A stretch of 38,237 nucleotides of DNA from Verrucomicrobiaceae bacterium (lineage in GTDB: Bacteria; Verrucomicrobiota; Verrucomicrobiia; Verrucomicrobiales; Verrucomicrobiaceae). The translations under genes were made by a program, and so were the position numbers. The stretch is from the NCBI GenBank assembly GCA_029865835.1, contig JARXAL010000082.1, forward strand, positions 1 through 38,237. Direction: 5' to 3'. The notes below the pieces were generated by a model. It saw only the letters and a list, made by a program, of their open reading frames with translations. It was not told where the DNA came from and did not search any database. The stretch's first letter is position 1; every line of letters begins with the position of its first letter. Of this stretch, positions 15,594-25,200 are shown one piece after another.

Positions 15594-16619
15594 ATGATCA
15601 AACCTGTTATTGCCATCACCATGGGCGACCCTGCTGGGGTTGGTCCTGAGGTCTGTCTGCAACTGCTTGCAAACCAGGAAGTGGCAAGCTTTGCCACCCC
15701 CATCATCTTTGGGGACGCACGCCTGCTTGCCCGTTGCGCCCGTCAAACAGGCCTGCCCCCTGCCAAACGGATCATCTCTGAAATCGACTGGGCCGAGCAG
15801 TGCCTCAAGGTAACTGAACCCGCTGTTCTGGATATCTTTGGCTTTGATGCCGAAGACTTTGCTCCGGGAGTCGTGAGCGCCAGAACCGGTGCCGCCGGTT
15901 ATCTTTATGTGGAGAAAAGCATCGAAGCGGCCATGGCTGGACAAGTTGCTGCCGTTGCAACGGCTCCACTAAACAAAGAGGCCCTTCGCGCCGCAGGCAT
16001 CATGTATCCCGGCCACACGGAAATCTTCGCAGACAAGACCGGTGCCAACCGAGCTTGCATGTTTCAATACAGCGACGAAGTCCGCGCCAGCTTTGTCACC
16101 GTTCATTGCGGCTATCATGAAGTGCCTGGATTACTCACTCTAGAGCGCATTCTGGACGTCATCGAACTTACGGCCGATGCGATGCATCGCATTCGCGGGA
16201 CAGAACCTAAAATCGCTGTTCTTGGGCTCAATCCTCATGCTGGCGAGCATGGTTTATTCGGGAACTGCGAGGAAGAGCTCATCATCATTCCTGCCATTGA
16301 GGCCGCACGCGCCAAAGGCATTCACATCGAAGGTCCACTGCCGCCAGACACGGCCTTCATTCCCGCCAAACGCCGCAGCACCGATGCCTTCATCTGCATG
16401 TATCATGACCAGGGCCACATTCCCCTCAAGGCGCTCGCTTTCGACACCGCCGTGAATACGACTCTCGGCCTGCCCATCATTCGCACGAGTGTCGACCATG
16501 GCACGGCTTGTGACATCGCTTGGCAAGGCAAAGCCAGCGGCAGTAGCCTCGTGGAAGCTGTCCGATTAGCGGTCAAATTGGGCTCCAAAACGTCGGTCCC
16601 TTCCGAATCGCGGCGTTAA
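15594..16619 (+). CDS. PdxA-family 4-phosphate dehydrogenase (PdxA or the catabolic PdxA2 type)
   Basis: A 341-residue cytoplasmic enzyme of the 4-hydroxythreonine-4-phosphate dehydrogenase family. It starts MIKPVIAITMGDPAGVGPE, the family N-terminal signature, so the ATG at 15594 is preferred over the frame opening at 15525. Metal-binding histidines are in YPGHTEIFA, TVHCGYHEVP and CMYHDQGHIPLK. LNPHAGEHGLFG and RTSVDHGTA are also conserved. PdxA makes 3-amino-2-oxopropyl phosphate in vitamin B6 synthesis. PdxA2 paralogues oxidise D-threonate or D-erythronate 4-phosphate in four-carbon acid catabolism. The neighbours (aldolase-like, Gfo/Idh, isomerase, LysR) favour the catabolic role, but no DUF1537 kinase, the usual PdxA2 partner, is in the window. 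Its stop overlaps the stop of the convergent aldolase-like gene. Confidence 0.9.
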   Translation: MIKPVIAITMGDPAGVGPEVCLQLLANQEVASFATPIIFGDARLLARCARQTGLPPAKRIISEIDWAEQCLKVTEPAVLDIFGFDAEDFAPGVVSARTGAAGYLYVEKSIEAAMAGQVAAVATAPLNKEALRAAGIMYPGHTEIFADKTGANRACMFQYSDEVRASFVTVHCGYHEVPGLLTLERILDVIELTADAMHRIRGTEPKIAVLGLNPHAGEHGLFGNCEEELIIIPAIEAARAKGIHIEGPLPPDTAFIPAKRRSTDAFICMYHDQGHIPLKALAFDTAVNTTLGLPIIRTSVDHGTACDIAWQGKASGSSLVEAVRLAVKLGSKTSVPSESRR

Positions 16620-17734
16620 AAGTTGATGCCTAGTCGTACCGCTACCCGCTTCGGACGGCGCAGCGCTTCGGCCATGCGAGAGGCTTCATCGGTTTCGCGC
16701 AAGTCCTTGCAAGCTGGATGCGCTTCGGGTGAAGCGATGATTCCCAGGTTATGCAAAACATGCGCCGTGCTGTGCTTGTAGGCTGAGGCACTCATGTTTG
16801 CATCAAGCCGAAAAACCTGATCCTCCAACGATTGGAAGGCTTCAAAAACTTTGTAGACCCGGGTATCAAAGCGCCCCGTACCAGTGGTAAACTTCTTTTG
16901 TGGCGACTCATCGCTCAGCCACATGTCCTTTGCTGCGCAAATGAGTGGCGCCCCGCTCACTGCAGCTCCGATAAGAAGCGGTAAGCCAAGTTTGATCGCG
17001 GTGGCGATGCCAAAATCATCGCCGCTATGAGGGGCAAAATCGAGCCCTAAATCGCGACACATCGCAGCCCAGTAAAGAAAATGCGGCTCGTCTAAGGTGC
17101 TGATCTTGCCACCAACAAACTTGGGATGAATCGCCAATTGATGCAGCAACCACGGGCCAAACGGTCGCGCCCACGGCACGAAGGCTGGCTCCAAGGCGTG
17201 GACGATGCCCGGGCGAATCAACCACTCGGCTATCTCGTAATAGGCATCGCGGCAAGGCTCGGGATCGAGGGCGCTGAGCCACTTCGAGGTCATGAGCATC
17301 ACCTCGCAATCATCATGCTCTTGCACAATGTCGATCAGCGGGCGGTAGCGCTCAACCTTGAACGACGTGTCGGCTTCAGCACCGCGCGCCGTGACACCGG
17401 CTATGAACTTTTTGGTCGGAAACTCCTCACGAAACCGTCGCAGCACCTCGGCGTAAAGTGCATCATCGAGATCGAAGATGTATCCTGTGTCAGCGTTAAG
17501 CACGACAACGAGTTCCACACCAAAATGATCGGCTGTCGCCTGCATCCAGCGTATGCTTTCCACAAAGCCTTTCCAGTCCGGCTTTCCATCACAGAAGGGC
17601 AGCAACGCCGCTGCGCAAAGTCGCGGCTTGACAATATGGTCGACGAGTTCCTCCTCTCCCGTCCACGCCCACTTGGTGTCTAGCCAAGTGGTTTTTGGTG
17701 AGAGGTCCGCTGGTTTGGAGATGAGTGCATTCAT
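16616..17734 (-). CDS. Dihydrodipicolinate synthase-family (class I aldolase-like) protein
   Basis: A 372-residue TIM-barrel protein longer than typical DapA (about 295). The C-terminal half of the barrel has GGKISTLDEP with Lys210, in the position of the Schiff-base lysine. Other barrel strands are LCAAALLPFCDGKPDW, VVVLNADTGY, KKFIAGVTARG and CEVMLMTSKW. I prefer the ATG at 17734; a TTG at 17749 is in frame. DapA-like aldolases outside lysine synthesis cleave or dehydrate 2-keto-3-deoxy sugar acids, which fits the neighbouring oxidoreductase and isomerase genes. The gene starts 16 bases after the Gfo/Idh gene and is last in its operon. The exact reaction is unknown. Confidence 0.82.
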   Translation of the reverse strand: MNALISKPADLSPKTTWLDTKWAWTGEEELVDHIVKPRLCAAALLPFCDGKPDWKGFVESIRWMQATADHFGVELVVVLNADTGYIFDLDDALYAEVLRRFREEFPTKKFIAGVTARGAEADTSFKVERYRPLIDIVQEHDDCEVMLMTSKWLSALDPEPCRDAYYEIAEWLIRPGIVHALEPAFVPWARPFGPWLLHQLAIHPKFVGGKISTLDEPHFLYWAAMCRDLGLDFAPHSGDDFGIATAIKLGLPLLIGAAVSGAPLICAAKDMWLSDESPQKKFTTGTGRFDTRVYKVFEAFQSLEDQVFRLDANMSASAYKHSTAHVLHNLGIIASPEAHPACKDLRETDEASRMAEALRRPKRVAVRLGINF

Positions 17735-17750
17735 ATTTTGGAGACTCAAC

Positions 17751-18911
17751 TTAGGCTTTCGCTAGATCAGGAACTTCCAACCACTTGCGCTCGGTCCAGC
17801 TCTGCAAGCCCAGTTCGGCGAGTTGCACGCCTTTGGCACCTTCACGGAGCGTCCAGGGGAAGGGCGCATCCACGGCGACGTGCTTCAAAAAAGCCTCCCA
17901 CTGAATCTTGAAGGCGTTGTCATACGTCGTGGCATCCGGCACCTTCTGCCAGCCCTCGAAGAAGTTGATCGGCTGCTGAATGTCTGGGTTCCAAATCGGA
18001 CGCGGCGTGATGCCACTGCTCTGCACCCAGCAATCACGCAATCCAACGATGGCGCTACCGTGTGTGCCATCGACCTGCATCGTGAGTAGATCATCGCGGC
18101 GAACACGAACGGTCCAGGAGCTATTGAACTGGCAGATCACGCCGTCTTCGCATTCAAAGGTGGCGTAACAGGCATCGTCACTGGTACAGGCGTATTCCTT
18201 GCCGCGCTCGTCGATGCGTTTCGGAAGGTGCGTGGCCCCCATGCAGCTCACAGCCTTCACTTTGCCGAACAGATTATCGATCACATAACGCCAATGGCAG
18301 AGCATATCCACGATGATGCCGCCGCCGTCTTCCTTGCGGTAATTCCATGACGGACGCTGCGCGGGCTGATCGCCGTCTTCCCCCGTGAAGACCCAGTAGC
18401 CGAACTCACCGCGCACACTCAAAATGCGGCCGAAGAAGCCCTGGTCCTTCAGTAGCTTGAATTTACGGATGCCCGAGAGCCATAGCTTGTCCTGCACCAC
18501 GCCGTTCTTCACACCCGCGTCCTCGCAGAGCTTGGCAAGACGCAGCGCCTCCGCTGTCTCCACCGCCGTTGGCTTCTCGCAGTAGATGGCCTTCTTCGCC
18601 TTCACCGCCTTCTCGACGAAGCCCGCCCGTTGCAGCGTGCCGCTGGCATCGAAAAAGATCTCGTCATCCGGATTCGCGAGCGCCGCATCCACATCCGTAG
18701 TGAAGCGCGTCACGCCCGTGCGTGCCGCAAGCGCGGCGAGCTTGTCGTGATTGCGGCCGGTGAGGATGGGATCAGGCATCAAAGTCAGCTCGTCGTTCAC
18801 TTTGAGGCCGCCTTGATCGCGGATCGCCTTGATGGAGCGGATGAGGTGCTGGTTCGTGCCCATGCGTCCCGTGACGCCGTTCATGATGATGCCGATTCGT
18901 TGTGTTTTCAT
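17751..18911 (-). CDS. Gfo/Idh/MocA family oxidoreductase
   Basis: A 386-residue cytoplasmic protein. The N-terminal Rossmann region has GIIMNGVTGRMG, a looser form of the usual GxGxxG loop. The family-defining EKP motif is in YCEKPTA at residues 112-114. The helix carrying the conserved His is in DMLCHWRYVIDNLFG. No signal or Tat motif is present, so it acts in the cytoplasm. Members oxidise, reduce or epimerise sugars and cyclitols with NAD(P), often through 3-keto intermediates. It lies between the NHL-repeat gene and the aldolase-like gene with 16-32 base gaps, so it is part of the LysR-adjacent operon. The substrate is not predictable. Confidence 0.9.
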   Translation of the reverse strand: MKTQRIGIIMNGVTGRMGTNQHLIRSIKAIRDQGGLKVNDELTLMPDPILTGRNHDKLAALAARTGVTRFTTDVDAALANPDDEIFFDASGTLQRAGFVEKAVKAKKAIYCEKPTAVETAEALRLAKLCEDAGVKNGVVQDKLWLSGIRKFKLLKDQGFFGRILSVRGEFGYWVFTGEDGDQPAQRPSWNYRKEDGGGIIVDMLCHWRYVIDNLFGKVKAVSCMGATHLPKRIDERGKEYACTSDDACYATFECEDGVICQFNSSWTVRVRRDDLLTMQVDGTHGSAIVGLRDCWVQSSGITPRPIWNPDIQQPINFFEGWQKVPDATTYDNAFKIQWEAFLKHVAVDAPFPWTLREGAKGVQLAELGLQSWTERKWLEVPDLAKA

Positions 18912-18943
18912 AGGAGAGGTGTGGATGGAAAGGGAGTTGAGGT

Positions 18944-20500
18944 TTACGGACGCTGCTTGATTCGCAGCACGCGATGATTGCGCGAATCCGCGATGTAGAT
19001 GTCGCCGGTTCTTGGATGCGTGACGACGCCGTGGGGTTCGCCGAGTTGAGCCTGCGAGGCTGGACCGGGCACGTCCGCGACGCCTTTCTCACCGACCCCG
19101 GCGAGGGTGACGAGCCTTCGCTCGGCCACGATGAACTTGCGGATGAGATGATTACCCGCGTCGGCGATGAGGATGTTGTCATCGCGGTCAGCCCACAAGT
19201 GTTTCACGCCCTTCAGCAGCGGGGAGGCGATGGGATCATTCAGCACGGTGACCTTGCCATCGCGGGCCAGCATGCGCAAACCGCTGCTCATCGAAGTGAA
19301 GAGGTTGCCCTTGGAGTCCACCGCCATCGCCCGGCTGCCACTGAAACCGGGAACCCTGGTGATGATGCCGGTCTTCATGTCCACCACGCGGATGACTTTG
19401 CTGAATCCGCCGAGGTAGAGCTTCGTGAAGTCATTGTTAAAGCACAGGCACGCGAGACCATCCAGTCCGGCATTCGTCGCGGGGCCGTCGTCGCCGCTGA
19501 GTTCCCTGCTACCATTGCCTGCGAAAGTGGTCACGATGCCGGTTTTGGCATCCACACGACGCACGGCGTAGTGGTAGGTGTCGGCGATGAAGAGATTCCC
19601 CTCCGCATCCGCGACGAGATTGTGCGGCGCGATGAAGCTCGCGTCCTTGGCAGGGCCGCTGTCACCTGCGGGCGCGTTTTTGCCCTTGGCACTCGTCACG
19701 ACACTGAGCACGCCCGTCATTGCATCCACTCGCAGCAGGCGATGCGTTTCCTCGCAGATGAACATGTTATCCTGCGGATCAAAGGCGATGCCAAAGGGCT
19801 GCGTCACCTTGCATTGAGTCGCTGGCGCATTCTCCACCATCGTGCCGCCACCTGCGACGATTTCGACGTTAAAAGCGGGCACATCGGCTGCGGTTAGGGT
19901 CACCTTCCGAAACGCGCCAAGATCATCGAACGAGCCGAGACCGATGCGCCCTTTGCCGAAGGTCGTGTCAGTGGCTTCGAGGACGAGTTCATTCTCAAAC
20001 CACACTTTGATGCTGCCGGTGGAAGCATCGCGTACCAGCTTGATCGGATGCCAATGATCAGACTTCCATGGCAAAGCCTTGGCGCGATTCGTCGTGATGG
20101 CCTTGCGGTCTGCTTGGTTCACCACATGCAGCTGCAGATGCACGCCGTCCGCCGTCTCGCCAAGATGGGCGTAGTAGAATTCGGATTCGCCGCGTCCTCC
20201 GAAAGCGATGCAGACATCGTTGTTGCCCTTGTTGAAAACATCCAGCCGCGCTTCGCAGGTGAGCGTGAAGGAATCCCAATCCGCGCCGCCGAACCATGCC
20301 AAGTTGAACGGCCTGCGGACCTTCGGTTTGCACTTTGAAGGTTTTTTGAGAACGAGCGTCGTCGCCTCACCCTCTCCCTGCCACTCCCAAGCAGCAGGGT
20401 CTTCGAATTGCCACTGAGCACGCTGCTGGAGCGGATGCTCCGCTAGCAACGATGTGGCGGCCATGAGGCAAAGTAGGAGCATTGCAGAGAGTCTACGCAT
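18944..20500 (-). CDS. Exported LamG/DUF1080-like plus NHL-repeat beta-propeller protein
   Basis: A 518-residue protein with a signal peptide (MRRLSAMLLLCLMAATSLLA). Residues about 22-190 look like a LamG or 3-keto-disaccharide-hydrolase-like beta sandwich (WQFEDPAAWEWQG, KVWFENELVLEA, GRIGLGSFDDLGAFRKV). Residues about 195-518 contain NHL-type blades: QPFGIAFDPQDNMFICEE, APHNLVADAEGNLFIADT, SRAMAVDSKGNLF, VKHLWADRDDNILIADAGNH and EPHGVVTHPRTGDIYIADSR. NHL propellers usually bind ligands or proteins. The ATG at 20500 overlaps the upstream isomerase stop by 8 bases. The longer frame to 20671 is rejected because it lacks a signal at its start. It is the only exported product of this operon and may present or sense substrate. 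Confidence 0.85.
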   Translation of the reverse strand: MRRLSAMLLLCLMAATSLLAEHPLQQRAQWQFEDPAAWEWQGEGEATTLVLKKPSKCKPKVRRPFNLAWFGGADWDSFTLTCEARLDVFNKGNNDVCIAFGGRGESEFYYAHLGETADGVHLQLHVVNQADRKAITTNRAKALPWKSDHWHPIKLVRDASTGSIKVWFENELVLEATDTTFGKGRIGLGSFDDLGAFRKVTLTAADVPAFNVEIVAGGGTMVENAPATQCKVTQPFGIAFDPQDNMFICEETHRLLRVDAMTGVLSVVTSAKGKNAPAGDSGPAKDASFIAPHNLVADAEGNLFIADTYHYAVRRVDAKTGIVTTFAGNGSRELSGDDGPATNAGLDGLACLCFNNDFTKLYLGGFSKVIRVVDMKTGIITRVPGFSGSRAMAVDSKGNLFTSMSSGLRMLARDGKVTVLNDPIASPLLKGVKHLWADRDDNILIADAGNHLIRKFIVAERRLVTLAGVGEKGVADVPGPASQAQLGEPHGVVTHPRTGDIYIADSRNHRVLRIKQRP

Positions 20501-21308
20501 AGAGCCGTGCATAGCTGGAGGTAATTTGATCGAGGAACTCGCCCTGATCACCGCTCCACCATTTGTGGGAGAATATCTCAACCTCGCGGTGGCCGGTGAA
20601 GCCGGTGGCGTCCACCCAATCGCTGATTTGACGGATGTTGATGCAGCCCTCACCCATGAGGCCTCGGTCATTCAGGAGATCAGTCGTGGGCGTCTTCCAA
20701 TCGCAGATGTGGAAGGCCTGAAGGCGACCTGTGCGGCCTGCGTGGTTGATTTGCTCTTTCAATTCTGGGTCCCACCAGACGTGATAGACATCGACTGCGA
20801 TGCCAAGCATTTTCGGTGAGCCGAGGGCATCGCAAATCTCGTGTGCCTGCCGCATGGTATTCACCGCACTGCGGTCATCGGCATACATCGGATGCAGCGG
20901 CTCGATAGCGAGTTTCACACCTGCTTGTTCGGCGGCAGGCAAGACGGCAGCGATACCGTCGGCGATCTGTTTGCGTGACTCCATGAGGCTCAGTCCAGGA
21001 ACGGCACCGCAGACCAAGACGATGAGCGGAGCGCCGATGGCGTTGGCTTGCTCGATGGCGAGGAGATTGTCATCTATGGCTGCCCGACGCCCTGCTGCCG
21101 TTGACGATGGGAAAAAGCCACCACGGCACAAGCTTACGATCTCCATACCAGAGTCGGCTATCTGGCGCTTCACCGTGGCGAGTTCACGACCTTCAAGGGC
21201 TTGCCGCCAGATGGTGATGCCGCTAATGCCACGCTTTGGGAACTCGACGAGACATTGATCAAGGTTCAGTGGTTTGGTGGTGATGGTATGGACACAAAGT
21301 CGGCTCAT
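20493..21308 (-). CDS. Sugar phosphate isomerase/epimerase (xylose isomerase-like TIM barrel)
   Basis: A 271-residue cytoplasmic AP-endonuclease-2/xylose-isomerase-like TIM barrel. Candidate metal ligands appear in the expected order: Glu in LAIEPLHPMY, Asp in GIAVDVYHVWWDP, His in AFHICDW and Glu in EVEIFSHKWW. The N-terminal SRLCVHTITTKPLNL and the YADDRSAVNTM loop are also typical. It probably isomerises or epimerises a keto-sugar or inosose-like compound. It is the first gene of the operon running to 16616 and diverges from the LysR gene by a 72-base gap, so LysR-type control is likely. Confidence 0.88.
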   Translation of the reverse strand: MSRLCVHTITTKPLNLDQCLVEFPKRGISGITIWRQALEGRELATVKRQIADSGMEIVSLCRGGFFPSSTAAGRRAAIDDNLLAIEQANAIGAPLIVLVCGAVPGLSLMESRKQIADGIAAVLPAAEQAGVKLAIEPLHPMYADDRSAVNTMRQAHEICDALGSPKMLGIAVDVYHVWWDPELKEQINHAGRTGRLQAFHICDWKTPTTDLLNDRGLMGEGCINIRQISDWVDATGFTGHREVEIFSHKWWSGDQGEFLDQITSSYARLYA

Positions 21309-21317
21309 TGCTTTTTG

Positions 21318-21344
21318 ACAGTGTCCAGTTTTTCACACTGTGAA
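21318..21344. promoter_or_regulatory. Inverted repeats in the LysR/isomerase divergent promoter (candidate LysR boxes)
   Basis: TTCACA-C-TGTGAA at 21332-21344 is a 13-base palindrome that fits the T-N11-A form of a LysR box. ACAGTGT at 21318-21324 and ACACTGT at 21335-21341 form a second inverted pair overlapping it. Both lie in the 72 bases between the divergent starts, as expected for autoregulated LysR control. Confidence 0.55.
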
Positions 21345-21380
21345 AACAGTTCTTTCCGATTATCATAGCTGTATTTTCCG

Positions 21381-22256
21381 ATGGAACTCTACCAACTTGA
21401 ATACTTTATGGAGGCGGCGCGGCAGCGCAGTTTCACGCGCGCTGCCGCACACCTGCACCTAGCTCAAGCCGCCTTGAGCGAACAGATTCGCAAACTTGAA
21501 TCCGAACTTGGAACGCCACTCTTCAATCGCGGACGCCGAGAGACCGTCCTTACTTCTGCGGGTGAGACTTTGCGCCAGCACGCTGAAGCTCTCCTTGAAC
21601 GTGCTGAGACTGCAAAGCGAGCAGTTCGCGATCTCGCTGGCTTGCGCGGCGGGCGTCTCGCGATTGGCGCCATTCCTTCCGTCAGTGCTTGCGTGTTGCC
21701 CAATGTTATCTCGGCATTTCGCAAACGTCATCCGCTCGTCGAATTGGCGCTATTTGAAGGCACATCCGAAGCGGTGGCGCAGTGGGTCGAGACAGGGCGA
21801 GTTGAGTTCGGTATCGTACAGCTTCCAACCAGCAGCGGCAGCTTTGATGAGCATCCGCTTTTCACTGAGCCTTTTGTGGCGCTAATTGCAAAAACAAATC
21901 CAGCGGCCAACCAGAAGACCATCCATCTTGCCAAACTCGCGGATGAGTCTTTTATACTGTATAAGGGACGCGCTCGCGACACGGCCCTTTCGGCTTGTCG
22001 CGCAGCAGGATTCGAACCTCGAATCGCTTGTGAAAGCAGTGAACTGGAAACGATTCGGTCCCTTGTGGCTACAGGACTAGGAATCGCCATACTTCCGAAA
22101 CTTGCCACTCGCCAACCCTCCGCAGGCTGCGCTGTCCTTCGATTGCGTGACAACCCAGTGGAACGACAGGTAGCATTGCTGAGTCGCCCAGGACACACGG
22201 CATCACCAAGTGCAAAGGTATTCCGGAGTCTGCTTGCAAACAAAGACGTCGGGTGA
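21381..22256 (+). CDS. LysR-family transcriptional regulator
   Basis: A 291-residue regulator with the standard winged HTH at residues 1-64: LYQLEYFMEAARQRSFTRAA, then LAQAALSEQIRKLESELGTP and LFNRGRR. The effector-binding domain follows at about 90-290, starting with GRLAIGAIPSV and including EFGIVQLP and VATGLGIAILPKLA. It is divergent from the isomerase-led operon, the classical LysR arrangement. It most likely activates that operon in response to a pathway intermediate and represses itself. Its stop is 18 bases from the convergent alpha-2-macroglobulin stop. Confidence 0.95.
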   Translation: MELYQLEYFMEAARQRSFTRAAAHLHLAQAALSEQIRKLESELGTPLFNRGRRETVLTSAGETLRQHAEALLERAETAKRAVRDLAGLRGGRLAIGAIPSVSACVLPNVISAFRKRHPLVELALFEGTSEAVAQWVETGRVEFGIVQLPTSSGSFDEHPLFTEPFVALIAKTNPAANQKTIHLAKLADESFILYKGRARDTALSACRAAGFEPRIACESSELETIRSLVATGLGIAILPKLATRQPSAGCAVLRLRDNPVERQVALLSRPGHTASPSAKVFRSLLANKDVG

Positions 22257-22274
22257 AGCCGGAACAGGCGTCTC

Positions 22275-25200
22275 CTATTTTTCCGCCACCTTGCGGTTGC
22301 CACCCGGAAGAGTGATCACGCGTTGAATTGGGCTTAATCCGTGTTTGGAAGGCTCATACATCGCCTCAATCTTGGCTGGAGGAGCCACGGTATCCCCTTC
22401 AGCGATGACCCGGGCCAAGTAATGAAGTACAAACTTACCCTTTGCTGGTGCATGATCCGTGAAGAAAAGGGCGCGATTGGCATGCAATTCGCGATGGTCG
22501 CAGAACCAAAGTTCATAATCGTCGAATGGACCGTCCTGACGTTCACTCTGGGTTTCAAAGGCTGGATTCATCGCCTCAAAGACAGAAGGTAGTGAGTCTT
22601 CAATGGCAAGATATCGATCCCCTCCACCAATGTCGATTCCGAGGGAGATTCGAACGAGATCACCCACTCGCAAATCGTCAGCGGGTGCTGTGCTGCCATC
22701 AGGCAGGACCTTTCGGTAATCCCGCGTTATGCCATACCCATGGTTTTCACCGGCAAACTCGCGACCTCGAGGATGCCCGCGAACCTCCGTTCGCACCCAA
22801 GCCGATTCGTCTTTAGGCACCTGAACCGTTAGGGGCGCGTTTGCCCGTTTGGCATCAAGGGGAAGCTCGATTTCAGCTAGGGGCTTTTCAGCACTCAATT
22901 GCACCGTCTCTTGGATGTCAGCCCAAGCTATCACAGCGCTTATTGGATGGCTACCGACTTGGCGACTGCGCTCATATGCCGCCAAAGCTGTAAGCGTCCA
23001 CGCATTAGAATAGGTATTACCCCACTCCCCATTCAAATTCCGAGCATTCCAAAGTTCATTCGCGATTGTGTCGGCAGACTGAGCTAAACCCATGTGCGTA
23101 TAAGCAAGCAATCGAAGAGCTCTGTTGGGACCATCACCCGCCCAGTGACGTGATCCAGAAAGAGACGCGGGTTCCTTTGATTCTCCAGGATTTCCAACGC
23201 CCAATAGGATCTTAACTTGATCCTCTGGACCGTCGGATATGAGCATCGCTAGAGAAAGGTAGAGTTTAGCCGCTTCAGGCAATCGCCCCCGCCGCTCGAA
23301 TAACAGCGTGTGGTAGGCAGGCTCTGCTCGTTTGGCTTTCGCTAGAGTGTAAAGAGACAAAGCAGCATCCGTGATGATGTACGGGTCTGTCTCTGTATCG
23401 AGACCTCGCAACTTTTTCGCCAAATACTCCATCAGGCCATCAACCACTTCTGCAGGCATTTGTGCCCCGGCATCTCGGGCGCGCAGAAGCATCAAGCCAC
23501 CATAGGCCGAACCCCAGAGATTGGGCTCTGATCCTCCAGGCCAGTAAGCAAGGCCACCCTCACCCTCAACGACCATTTGGAGAATCCGATTGACTCCTTT
23601 TTGGATCGCTTCACGAGAGCGTTCGGGGTCCAGTTGTTGCGGAAACAATTTGTGAAACCCACCCAAGGCGAGCCATGGCATGGTCGCAGATGTCGTCTGC
23701 TCAACACACCCGTAGGGATACTTCAGCAGATAGTCCAAACCATCCCGCACCTCCGTAAGTCGGGTGGTTGTGAAATTGACTTTGATGGCTCCCTCGGCCT
23801 CAAGGATCTCAGGGTTAACCTTGGCCAGTAGATTCAACGGACCCTGAGGCTCGGCTTTCACCGCTAATTTTGGTTTCGTTTTTTCCTTGGACTTGGTTTT
23901 CGATTGACCTTTATTCACTGGCGGAGCGGAAGGCGCAGGTGGCGGTTTAGAGGGATTGGTAACACGGGCATAACGCACTTCTCTGAGTTCAGGCACTGGA
24001 TGTGAAACTTCAAACCGGGACTCGGTGGCATCCATCAATGAGGAACCGGCCCCGACACTCTTCGCGGTCCATTGCCAAACGGTCTCCCCGAGACCTTCAA
24101 ATCGCACAGGGAAAACCATCGCTACGGAAGCTCCCGCTGGCACAGTCACTTTTCGCAGCAGCTTTAATGGCTCAGCTCCAACTTCGACAGCGGTCCCAAA
24201 TGGACGCGCCTCTACAATAAAGGAGGCACCCGCATCAAGTTGCAAAGACAACTCCACCTCGCGTTTTTCTTGCGTGGTATTGTGCAAAATGCCCTTGATC
24301 AGAACCTCATCGCCCAAACGAGCAAAGCGAGGCACCACCGGCTCTACCATCAGCGGCTTGTTGACAGTGAATGCGGACGAGCCTTGGCCAAACCGCTCGG
24401 CACCTGCACTAACCACCGCCATCAATCGATACCGAGTAAGATTGTCTGGCACCTTAACCGTGCTCAAACTACGGCCTTCAGCGTCCGTCAGCGCACTGGC
24501 AACCCAGAGGGGCGTGGCTACAAAATTCTTCCGGGTCTGTTGAGGGGCATCGCCTTCCTCTCCACCTCCACCCACAAGAAAACCCTTATTGGATCGCACT
24601 CGATCTTCTGGCGCTTCGCCAAGAAGATTTTCGATCGATGTGTAGTTTGAGAACGTCAGCTGGAACAATCGATGGAAAAAACCATCTGGGTTCGGCGTCT
24701 CAAATCCAGTCAGGCTCAAGACTCCCTCATCGACTGCAAAAAGCGTGACATCAGCACCCGGCAAAGGCACGCCACGCGAATCCTTCACAACAACCGAAAT
24801 AGGCAATTCAGAACCCGGCAAAACCTCTGGTTGGTCGGGCGTGACAACCACCTGCAGATCCAACGAATTTGAAGGCACCAGAATTTCCGTGTATCCAACG
24901 CGATACTCTGGCAGGGAAAAATTTTTGCCACTCGCCGCCGCACCACGAACCACCACAACGGAAACAAAGACGTTAGGAGAGTCCGTCTCACCAATCGGTA
25001 CGCGAATGATGGGATCATCAAGCGTGTAGGGCTTCACAAAATGCTGGTGTAAGCGATTCCGCTCAACAGTGATAAGCGCAGTGCCCTCAATGGGACATTG
25101 AATGGCAATGACTGCTTCACCGCCTGGTTTCACCTCTTTACTCTCCGGTTGCAGCGTCAGTCGCACCCCATTCTCGATTCGCCAGGGATACTCGCCCTTT

